From Candidatus Nanopelagicales bacterium (GTDB taxonomy: Bacteria > Actinomycetota > Actinomycetes > S36-B12): a DNA stretch of 7,502 nt. The DNA lies in NCBI GenBank assembly GCA_938091275.1, contig CALKMY010000206.1:1-7502 (forward strand). The letters run 5' to 3'. Shown piece after piece: positions 1 through 5,020 of this stretch. The first letter of the stretch is position 1. Each line of letters starts with the position of its first letter. The notes beneath the pieces were generated by a model. The model was not told where the DNA came from. It did not search any database and worked only from the letters and a program-made list of their open reading frames with translations. A program made the translations under genes and the position numbers.

Positions 1-49
1 CCTCACGGGCAGCGCCTCCCGAAGCGCCCCTCGTGCTCGCTCCAGCGGG

Positions 50-412
50 CTACCAGACGACAGCGATGACGATGGTCGCGATCGACAGCCCGCCGATCGC
101 ACCCCAGATGCCCGTCTGGGGTCGCGGCTTGCGGCGCCCGACGAACGCGAGAATCGTGATGATCACCGTGAGAATCAACTTGATGGCGATCTTGGTGTGA
201 TCCCATGCCTCCCAGCCGGTGTAGGGGGTAGCGACTCCCATCTCGGGCAGGCCGACCAAGAGCAGACCCGTCACCAACTGGGTGAGCGCTCCATGCACCA
301 TGGCGGGATTGACCCCCCTATCCGTGGACTTCATCTGGACGAGAAATCCACCAACCACGCTGGCGAGACCGATGAAATGCAGGATAAGGATGATGTCGTA
401 CACGATGTCCAT
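50..412 (-). CDS. Small four-helix integral membrane protein of unknown function
   Basis: This 120-residue protein starts at an ATG preceded by a GGGAGG Shine-Dalgarno four bases upstream. The same frame stays open far upstream (to about 1069), but that extension is antisense to the 82-residue gene and coxD and is not coding. Hydrophobic stretches lie near residues 4-25, 40-58, 73-91 and 103-119, giving four predicted helices. A basic stretch (GRRKPRP, 92-98) precedes the last one. Three histidines (H12, H40, H72) lie in or at the edge of helices, in local contexts such as LHFIGLA and VHGALTQLVTGL. I recognise the general look of small actinobacterial membrane proteins but cannot name a family. 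It is divergent from the cox accessory operon and need not belong to it. Heme or metal binding by the histidines is only a possibility. That the ORF is real is well supported; its role is unknown. Confidence 0.8.
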   Translation of the reverse strand: MDIVYDIILILHFIGLASVVGGFLVQMKSTDRGVNPAMVHGALTQLVTGLLLVGLPEMGVATPYTGWEAWDHTKIAIKLILTVIITILAFVGRRKPRPQTGIWGAIGGLSIATIVIAVVW

Positions 413-571
413 GGAACCTCCCGAGACGGCTCGTTGCACCTCATCCCATGCTAGGGGACCGGGCACCCCTTCGAGGCTGCACCGACCCGGAACCGTTGAT
501 ATCGTGGAGATCGCAGCGCCTGAGCGGGCGCGCACGTTACCGCCGATCCATGACTGGCAGAGGAGCACCCC
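413..571. promoter_or_regulatory. Divergent intergenic region, presumed promoters of both flanking units
   Basis: This 159-base gap separates two divergently read genes and must hold the promoter of the plus-strand coxDE operon, and probably that of the membrane protein. I looked for TTGACN / TANNNT pairs with 16-18 bases between them on both strands and found none that is convincing. A TAGCAT hexamer on the minus strand lacks a -35 partner. No clear operator palindrome was seen. Its role is inferred from position only. Confidence 0.3.
417..422 (-). promoter_or_regulatory. Shine-Dalgarno of the 120-residue membrane protein
   Basis: On the minus strand this reads GGGAGG, four bases before the ATG at 412. 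It decides the start of the membrane protein against the much longer open frame that continues upstream. Confidence 0.7.
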
Positions 572-820
572 ATGGCTGAGACCAGCGACCCGTCCGCCGA
601 CGTGCTCCGCGGCATCTGGCAGCAAGACACCGATAACCTTCAGGATCTCGACGCCGAGTGCAGCCCGACCAAGGTGTGCCGGAACATGAAGGACGTCACC
701 TTCGACGGGTATGCAGACGAGGGTGGAGACGTCAAGGCAGCTTGGCGCAACACCCTCGCCCAGGAGGGCAAACTCGGCGGCAGCAGCCTCGCCGACCTCG
801 TCAACGGCAACCAGAACTAG
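572..820 (+). CDS. 82-residue acidic protein of unknown function heading the coxDE operon
   Basis: The ATG at 572 has a good Shine-Dalgarno (AGAGGAG, 559-565), and the stop is nine bases before coxD, so the two are very likely co-transcribed. The product is small, soluble-looking and acidic, with no signal peptide or membrane helix. Two cysteines five residues apart (C30 and C36, in AECSPTKVC) sit in the middle, followed by FDGYADEGGDV. They could form a disulfide or contribute to a metal site, but this is speculation. I do not recognise a family. Its place as first gene of a CODH maturation operon suggests an accessory role. An overlapping frame at 282-689 has no comparable ribosome-binding site and is taken as a shadow. 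Confidence 0.7.
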   Translation: MAETSDPSADVLRGIWQQDTDNLQDLDAECSPTKVCRNMKDVTFDGYADEGGDVKAAWRNTLAQEGKLGGSSLADLVNGNQN

Positions 821-829
821 CGTCGCCCG

Positions 830-1702
830 ATGACCGAGGCCGAGGGTGCCGGTGGAGTCCGCGACCTGATCACCCAACTGCGGGCAGAGGACTACATCGC
901 CGATCGAGGGCTCGCCACGTCGCTGTTCCTCGCCCTTCAATTGGGTAAGCCGCTGCTGCTCGAAGGTGAAGTGGGAGTCGGCAAGACAGAGTTGGCGCGC
1001 ACCGTGGCGCGGATGACCGGCCGCCAACTCATCCGACTCCAGTGCTACGAGGGCATCGACATTCACCACGCTGTCTACGAGTGGGACTACGCCCGGCAGA
1101 TGCTCTACGTACGCTCACTGGGTGACGCAGGGACCCAAAGCCATGAGGACGATCTGTTCGGGGAACGCTTCTTGATCGAGCGACCTCTCTTGCAGGCCGT
1201 TCGAGCGGGCGATTCGTGCGTTCTGCTCATCGACGAGATCGACCGCGCTGACGACGAGTTCGAGGCGTTCCTGCTCGAACTCCTCAGCGACTTCCAGGTC
1301 ACCATTCCCGAAGTGGGCACCGTCGAAGCCGAGTCTCGGCCGATCGTCATCCTGACCTCGAACCGCACCCGCGAACTGCACGACGCGTTGAAGCGCCGCT
1401 GCCTCTACACCTGGATCGGCTTCCCCGAACCCGACCGAGAGATCGACATCGTGCGCTCGAGGTTGCCCGGCGTCTCGGAAAACCTCACCGCCCAGGTCGT
1501 CGCCGCGGTCAACCACCTTCGCGAAATGGATCTCGAGAAGTTGCCCGGGGTTGCGGAGACCATCGACTGGGCTCAGGGGCTCAACGCCGTCGGCGCCACG
1601 CACCTCGACGAGCAGTCCGCTCTCGAGACGCTCGGTACCGTCGTCAAGGATCGCGACGATCTCGAATACACCACACGAAGCATTCAGGATGTCCTCTCCT
1701 GA
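830..1702 (+). CDS. coxD: CoxD, MoxR-type AAA+ ATPase for CO dehydrogenase maturation
   Basis: This 290-residue protein is an AAA+ ATPase of the MoxR group, with Walker A GEVGVGKT (46-53), Walker B VLLIDEID (131-138), a sensor-1 asparagine in TSNRTREL (N178) and an arginine-finger candidate in ALKRRC (R189/R190). The C-terminal lid carries GVAETIDWAQGL (240-251), which I associate with CoxD-like proteins. Length is normal for the family. In the classical CODH system of Oligotropha carboxidovorans, CoxD is a membrane-associated chaperone-like ATPase needed to build the Mo-Cu active site after the apoenzyme is folded. Its adjacency to a VWA protein (coxE, 14-base overlap) is the standard MoxR-VWA pairing. 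There is no clear Shine-Dalgarno before the ATG, so translation may depend on coupling to the 82-residue gene nine bases upstream. Function is assigned by family and context. Confidence 0.93.
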   Translation: MTEAEGAGGVRDLITQLRAEDYIADRGLATSLFLALQLGKPLLLEGEVGVGKTELARTVARMTGRQLIRLQCYEGIDIHHAVYEWDYARQMLYVRSLGDAGTQSHEDDLFGERFLIERPLLQAVRAGDSCVLLIDEIDRADDEFEAFLLELLSDFQVTIPEVGTVEAESRPIVILTSNRTRELHDALKRRCLYTWIGFPEPDREIDIVRSRLPGVSENLTAQVVAAVNHLREMDLEKLPGVAETIDWAQGLNAVGATHLDEQSALETLGTVVKDRDDLEYTTRSIQDVLS

Positions 1703-2834
1703 CGCTCCCACCGAGAGCGTGGATGAACTTCTCGTTGGCTTCGGCCAGGCTCTCCGGGACGCGACGATCACGGTCGGGACCGACGACGTCCTCACCTTCA
1801 CCACGGCGGTGGCCGAACTCGACGTGACGGATCTCCTCGATGTCTACTGGAGCGGCCGGGCCACACTGGTCCGGCGCCGCGAACAGGTGCCGATCTACAA
1901 CGAGGTATTCCAGCGGTATTTCCTGGCTTTCCATCCCGAGGCGGAAGATGTCCTGAAGAAGACGATGAAGTCTTCGTCGACGGCCGGGGCCACCCTCGAG
2001 ATTCCCAACACGGAGGAGGGGCTCCCCGGAGAGTTGAGCCCGGACGAAGTCAAGTTGGGATACGTCGCGAGCACGTCGGACATCTACCGGCACAAGGCAT
2101 TCGCCGACTGCTCGGACGCCGAGATGCGGCAACTTCGTCGACTCATGTCGAGGATGCGGGTGACTCCTCCGAAGAAGAAGACCCACCGAACAACGTCCAC
2201 CCGCCGCCGATCAACACTCGACATGCGTCGCATGGCTCGCGATTCGATGCGTCATTTGGGAGATCCGAAAGATCTTCACTTCAAGACCCGGAAACACAAG
2301 TTGCGGCCCCTTGTGTTGATCCTCGACGTCTCCGGGTCGATGGCGGACTATTCGCGCAACCTGCTGCAGTTCGCCTATTCCGCCCGACGCGTCAACGCGA
2401 AGGTCGACGTCTTCTGCTTCGGTACACGACTCACGCGAATCACCAAAGCACTCGACCGCCGGGACCCCGACGAGGCCATGCGACTCGCAGGAGAAGAAGT
2501 CCTGGACTGGGATGGTGGAACGAGAATCGGTGAGTCGATCAAGAGCTTCACCCGCCAGGCTCGCCGGGCTCGACTCGGCCGCGGAGCGATCGTGGTGGTC
2601 TGCTCCGATGGCCTGGATCGCGGGGACCCACAGGACCTGGCCGAGGCGATGGAAAGCCTGTCGCGGATAGCCCATCGAGTCGTGTGGGTGAACCCCCACA
2701 AAGCCGACGATCAGGAATGGGTGCCGGCGGCTATGGGGATGATCATCGCCGACCCCTACATCGACGAGGTGCACTCCGGGCACAACCTCGCTAGCCTCGA
2801 GCGGCTAGCTGACCGACTATCGAAGGTGGGATGA
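1689..2834 (+). CDS. coxE: CoxE, VWA-domain protein partnering CoxD
   Basis: I read a 381-residue protein from the ATG at 1689, which overlaps the end of coxD by 14 bases. The frame stays open back to 1551, but inside coxD. A GTG at 1719 (V11) is an alternative start, as no strong ribosome-binding site is seen. The N-terminal half is helical and charged, with a very basic segment (PKKKTHRTTSTRRR, 161-174). A von Willebrand A domain follows from about residue 205, with a full metal-ion-dependent adhesion site: DVSGSM (213-218), T278 in DWDGGTRIG, and aspartates in CSDGLDRGD (305-313). CoxE acts with CoxD in inserting sulfur and copper into the CODH active site. It has no membrane segment, so it is expected in the cytoplasm. 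The four coupled downstream and upstream genes form one unit. Confidence 0.92.
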   Translation: MSSPDAPTESVDELLVGFGQALRDATITVGTDDVLTFTTAVAELDVTDLLDVYWSGRATLVRRREQVPIYNEVFQRYFLAFHPEAEDVLKKTMKSSSTAGATLEIPNTEEGLPGELSPDEVKLGYVASTSDIYRHKAFADCSDAEMRQLRRLMSRMRVTPPKKKTHRTTSTRRRSTLDMRRMARDSMRHLGDPKDLHFKTRKHKLRPLVLILDVSGSMADYSRNLLQFAYSARRVNAKVDVFCFGTRLTRITKALDRRDPDEAMRLAGEEVLDWDGGTRIGESIKSFTRQARRARLGRGAIVVVCSDGLDRGDPQDLAEAMESLSRIAHRVVWVNPHKADDQEWVPAAMGMIIADPYIDEVHSGHNLASLERLADRLSKVG

Positions 2835-2835
2835 C

Positions 2836-3132
2836 GTGCGCTACAGCATCTCCTTATACGCCGAGGGTGATCGAGAGGTCTCCTTGGAGGAAGTCGTTGA
2901 ACTAGCCGACGCCGTTGCCACCCTCGAGGGAATCGCGTCCGGGTACGGAACCATGGGCTACGGAGCGCAAATCGTCGTGGAAGCGGACAACTCCGACGCC
3001 GCCGTGGACGTTGCGCTCGAGAAGTTCGCGGCCGCCGTGGCGACAACGTCCCTCCCGACGTGGCCCGTCGTGAAGGCCGAGTCGGTGAGCGAGGACGACG
3101 ACTACGCCGAACTCGAGGATGAGATCCCGTGA
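2836..3132 (+). CDS. 98-residue alpha/beta protein of unknown function, coupled to coxE
   Basis: The GTG start lies one base after the coxE stop, with an AAGGTGGG ribosome-binding site at 2823-2830, and the end overlaps the next gene by four bases (GTGA). This is a tightly coupled operon member. The sequence alternates predicted strands and helices: strand RYSISLYAE (2-10), helix from about 16 to 33, strand AQIVVEAD (44-51), helix 53-70, strand near WPVVKAES (76-83), then a strongly acidic tail. This pattern suggests a small ferredoxin-like alpha/beta fold. There are no cysteines, no membrane segment and no catalytic motif I recognise. Its position immediately after coxE implies a role in CODH maturation or regulation, but function is unknown. 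Confidence 0.78.
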   Translation: MRYSISLYAEGDREVSLEEVVELADAVATLEGIASGYGTMGYGAQIVVEADNSDAAVDVALEKFAAAVATTSLPTWPVVKAESVSEDDDYAELEDEIP

Positions 3133-3557
3133 TCCGACTAGGCAGCCTGGCGGGCTACTCCTTCGAAGGCCCCCGCGCCTTGGCCGGCTGGACCGCACCG
3201 GCCAAGCCGGCCGTCTACGCGATTCTCGCCAAGTCCAATCCCGACCGCCCGCAGGAATTCTCGGTGATCTTCGTCGGGCACTCGGACGACCTGACGACGG
3301 AGGGCTTCCCCTTCCGTCACGCGCGATCGAACGCGTGGATGAAGCGCGCCGACGGCAAATACAACCTGCACGTGGCTTGGCTGGAAGTTCCCGGAGGAAC
3401 GAGGGCGCACCGCGAGCAGATATCGCACGAGTTAATCGCCATCTATGAGCCGAGCTGCAACATAGACAAATTCGACAAGGCCTGGAAGGCGGAATGGATC
3501 GGCGAGTATGAGACTCCGGTGACGACGCCCCTGACAACGGATAAGCGCCCCACGTAA
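3129..3557 (+). CDS. GIY-YIG-like domain protein, last gene of the coxDE operon
   Basis: This 142-residue protein starts at a GTG overlapping the previous stop by four bases, with GAGGA upstream (3115-3119). The order of conserved positions matches the GIY-YIG nuclease fold: VYAIL (29-33) in place of GIY, VIFVGHSDDL (46-55) in place of YIG, then FRHARSNAW (62-70) supplying the arginine and histidine, and HELIAIYEPSCN (100-111) supplying the metal-binding glutamate E101 and the asparagine N111. The second motif has Phe instead of Tyr and the first has Ala instead of Gly, so nuclease activity may be altered or lost. The domain stands alone, with no partner domain. The stop codon lies in the loop of the intergenic hairpin. 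Its reason for sitting in a CODH maturation operon is unknown. The fold assignment is by motif reading only. Confidence 0.78.
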   Translation: MIRLGSLAGYSFEGPRALAGWTAPAKPAVYAILAKSNPDRPQEFSVIFVGHSDDLTTEGFPFRHARSNAWMKRADGKYNLHVAWLEVPGGTRAHREQISHELIAIYEPSCNIDKFDKAWKAEWIGEYETPVTTPLTTDKRPT

Positions 3558-3574
3558 GTTACACGCGGGGCGCT
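3544..3574. terminator. Hairpin between convergent operons, likely two-way terminator
   Basis: A perfect 8-bp inverted repeat (AGCGCCCC at 3544-3551, GGGGCGCT at 3567-3574) is followed inward by one mismatch and three more pairs (CGT 3553-3555 with ACG 3563-3565), leaving a 7-base loop. The left arm lies in the last codons of the GIY-YIG-like gene, and that gene's stop codon TAA spans the last stem pair and the loop. No long T-tract follows on either strand, so intrinsic strength may be modest. Its place between two converging operons supports termination from both sides. Confidence 0.6.
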
Positions 3575-3618
3575 GTTCCGACACTTGCCAACCCCGCAGG
3601 GCTCGACCGGTAGGGACG

Positions 3619-3981
3619 TCAGTCGTCCATGGAAACGCCGACTGCCTCCATCATGCGCGAGCGGCGCGTACCCATGGGAGGTCGCGCTACCTTCTCAGGC
3701 ACGTGCTCGTCATGCTGGAACGTCGCGCCGACCACGATTCCCTCGCCCATGCCGTACAGGAGCGGAAGGGCTCCGGCGACGACACGGCCCGTCGAGTTGA
3801 TGGACGTCAAACCCGGCTCGATCGCTTCCGCGTCCTTCTTGATGTCCCAGACGAGATCAGCCGACTCCTCCAGATTTGTGGCCACCTTCTTCAACTGGGA
3901 GCTCACGATGAACAGGTAGATCGCCAGGCCCGCGATGAGCGCCACGATGTTGATAACCGACCACAGTGCTAGTGAACTCAT
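3619..3981 (-). CDS. Small single-pass membrane protein, fifth of five in the post-coxG cassette
   Basis: This 120-residue protein starts at an ATG that overlaps the previous gene's stop by four bases (ATGA), with AAGGTG upstream. An N-terminal helix spans about residues 6-27. KK (31-32) follows it, predicting a cytoplasmic tail. The tail is helical to about residue 65 and includes EPGLTSIN (55-62), which matches the fourth-from-last cassette protein (4518-4745) at the same positions. N62 and T64 also match the protein encoded at 4255-4509. It is the longest member. Residues 67-87 (VVAGALPLLYGMGEGIVVGAT region) are fairly hydrophobic and might touch or re-enter the membrane. The end is a basic stretch (GTRRSR) and an acidic terminus. 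No named family was recognised. It is the last gene before the convergent hairpin. Confidence 0.82.
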   Translation of the reverse strand: MSSLALWSVINIVALIAGLAIYLFIVSSQLKKVATNLEESADLVWDIKKDAEAIEPGLTSINSTGRVVAGALPLLYGMGEGIVVGATFQHDEHVPEKVARPPMGTRRSRMMEAVGVSMDD

Positions 3982-4253
3982 GACCGCACCTTGTCCAATA
4001 CGCGTCCGAGGAACAGGTGGTGTTCCAGACCCTCCGCCAACACAGCCTCGACGCCGCCGGCGGTTGTTGTAATCAATTCAGTGTCGGCCGTGTTGGCCTT
4101 GGTAGCGGTCAAGGTCTCCTTGATAGCCGCCACCCGCTTGTGAATCCGATGCACGAAGATCACTAGCAACGTCAGTAGTGCGGCTACCGCGACCACGACA
4201 ACGGAGCCGAGAACGTTGGCGATCGTCCACAAGTTCTCCACTTGCGAGTCCAT
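3978..4253 (-). CDS. Small single-pass membrane protein, fourth of the cassette
   Basis: This is a 91-residue protein with ATG start one base after the upstream stop and a GGGAGG ribosome-binding site (4259-4264) inside the upstream gene. One membrane helix lies near residues 14-34, followed by HRIHKR (35-40), which predicts a cytoplasmic C-terminus. The tail is a predicted helix rich in Thr and Ala. R36, I37, I44, L48, T49, N54, T55 and A56 coincide with the protein encoded by the gene just upstream, without gaps, which argues that the two are paralogues. The tail ends with a histidine pair (H78, H79) and a basic stretch. I recognise no database family. Membrane location is well supported, function unknown. 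Confidence 0.82.
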   Translation of the reverse strand: MDSQVENLWTIANVLGSVVVVAVAALLTLLVIFVHRIHKRVAAIKETLTATKANTADTELITTTAGGVEAVLAEGLEHHLFLGRVLDKVRS

Positions 4254-4254
4254 G

Positions 4255-4509
4255 TCAGCCTCCCAACTTTGCTCGTCCGCGCTTCAACCCGTCGATGATG
4301 GCGAGGGCGGATGCGATGGTTTCGTTTAGTCCGGCGAGTCCGGCGGTGTTCCGTTCTGCCTGCGTTAACCCATCCAGGATGGATCCCGCCTGGTTACCGA
4401 TGCGCCAGGCAAGGGCCAAGATTGACACCACCAGCACAACGACGACGAGCACTACGACGAGTCCGATGATGTAGCCGGCAAGCCAGCCGCTTTGTCCAGA
4501 GAAGTCCAC
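4255..4509 (-). CDS. Small single-pass membrane protein, third of the cassette
   Basis: This 84-residue protein uses a GTG start with an AGGAGGG ribosome-binding site (4513-4519) that overlaps the stop of the preceding gene. The membrane helix is very valine-rich (about residues 12-34), followed by WRIGNQ. The tail, predicted helical, carries LTQAERNTAGLAGLNET (48-64) and ends in a basic KRGRAK stretch. It matches the fourth cassette protein at R36, I37, I44, L48, T49, N54, T55 and A56, and the fifth at L58, N62 and T64, all without gaps from the N-terminus. The charge pattern predicts N-out, C-in topology. An overlapping frame at 4394-4636 is rich in Arg and Ser and is a shadow. Function is unknown. 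Confidence 0.82.
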   Translation of the reverse strand: MDFSGQSGWLAGYIIGLVVVLVVVVLVVSILALAWRIGNQAGSILDGLTQAERNTAGLAGLNETIASALAIIDGLKRGRAKLGG

Positions 4510-4517
4510 AAGCCCTC

Positions 4518-4745
4518 CTAGATAGATTCCGCAAACGAACGAACCGGAGCGAGGCTCGCGTTGACAGAGGTGACAACCGGCTCGACCGTCGAGGTCTTCT
4601 CCACGATGACCTGGACGCCACCATCGAGAGCGTCAAGGGTGTCCGCCGTTGCTTTCAGATGGAAGATGGCCCGCAAGAGGCCGAGCGCGGCAGCAGCGAC
4701 GATCAACGCCGCCACAACGAGCGTGATGATTGCATCAGTCGACAT
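4518..4745 (-). CDS. Small single-pass membrane protein, second of the cassette
   Basis: At 75 residues this is the shortest member. The ATG has AGGAGAG just upstream (4749-4755), overlapping the preceding stop codon. An Ala/Val/Leu-rich helix covers about residues 5-24, and R25 and K31 after it predict a cytoplasmic tail. The tail contains DALDGGV (38-44), also present in the first cassette protein one residue further on, and EPVVTSVN (55-62), whose E, P, T, S and N recur at identical positions in the fifth. It therefore links two members of the set. The DNA encoding DALDGGV differs from that of the first protein at three of seven codons, all synonymously, so this is protein-level conservation and not a fresh duplication. 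Function is unknown. Confidence 0.82.
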   Translation of the reverse strand: MSTDAIITLVVAALIVAAAALGLLRAIFHLKATADTLDALDGGVQVIVEKTSTVEPVVTSVNASLAPVRSFAESI

Positions 4746-4753
4746 GTGCTCTC

Positions 4754-5008
4754 CTAACCCAGCAACTTCGAGACAGGACCGGCGTACCGCACCGATCCAT
4801 TGGCAACTTCCTTGATGACGTCGTCGGTCTTGTCGAGCAAGGCCGGCGTGGTGTTGAGCTCACCAATGAGCGCGACGCCCCCGTCGAGTGCGTCCTTCGA
4901 TGCGCCTCGAATTCGTTCCAAGGCGCCGAGCAGACGATTCAGCAGGGCTACCAGCACCGGGACGATGACGATGATCAGGATGAGGTTTCCGATTCCCCAG
5001 AGAGTCAT
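4754..5008 (-). CDS. Small single-pass membrane protein, first of the cassette, directly after coxG
   Basis: I start this 84-residue protein at the ATG at 5008, since AAGGAGG sits five bases upstream. The frame is open further (to 5134), but that part overlaps coxG and reads as Arg/Ser-rich noise. The N-terminal helix (about residues 4-23) is followed by R25, R32, R34 and K38, giving a cytoplasmic tail. The tail holds DALDGGVALIGEL (39-51) and then an alternating charged helix. The gene lies ten bases after the coxG stop, and the Shine-Dalgarno covers that stop codon, so translation is probably coupled to coxG. The length and one-helix-plus-tail plan are shared with the next four genes. I do not know the family. 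A role in placing or serving CoxG/CODH at the membrane is suggested by context only. Confidence 0.83.
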   Translation of the reverse strand: MTLWGIGNLILIIVIVPVLVALLNRLLGALERIRGASKDALDGGVALIGELNTTPALLDKTDDVIKEVANGSVRYAGPVSKLLG

Positions 5009-5013
5009 GAACG

Positions 5014-5020
5014 CCTCCTT
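5014..5020 (-). promoter_or_regulatory. Strong Shine-Dalgarno opening the small membrane protein cassette
   Basis: On the minus strand this reads AAGGAGG, five bases before the ATG at 5008, and it overlaps the TAA stop of coxG. It fixes the start of the first small membrane protein against the longer upstream frame and ties its translation to coxG. Confidence 0.8.

Noticed and set aside
1..49. Possible hairpin or gene end at the left edge
   Set aside because: Only 4- to 5-base pairings and two copies of AGCGCC were seen, and no coding frame could be supported.
50..1069. A 339-residue minus-strand open frame
   Set aside because: Only its last 120 residues look like a protein and have a ribosome-binding site. 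The upstream part is antisense to the 82-residue gene and coxD.
1115..1804. Long minus-strand open frame opposite coxD and coxE
   Set aside because: It lies opposite genes with clear AAA+ and VWA motifs, has an Arg/Asp/Gly-rich composition typical of antisense frames in GC-rich DNA, and shows no motif.
2211..2783. Minus-strand open frame opposite coxE
   Set aside because: It is antisense to the VWA domain with its intact MIDAS residues, and it has no ribosome-binding site or recognisable motif.
2902..3537. Arg/Ser/Pro-rich minus-strand open frame
   Set aside because: It is antisense to two tightly coupled plus-strand genes and its low-complexity composition marks it as a shadow.
3619..5008. 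Recent tandem DNA duplication or repeat array in the small-gene cassette
   Set aside because: Matches are seen at protein level in short motifs with synonymous codon differences. I see no long nucleotide repeats, so this is not a recent repeat.
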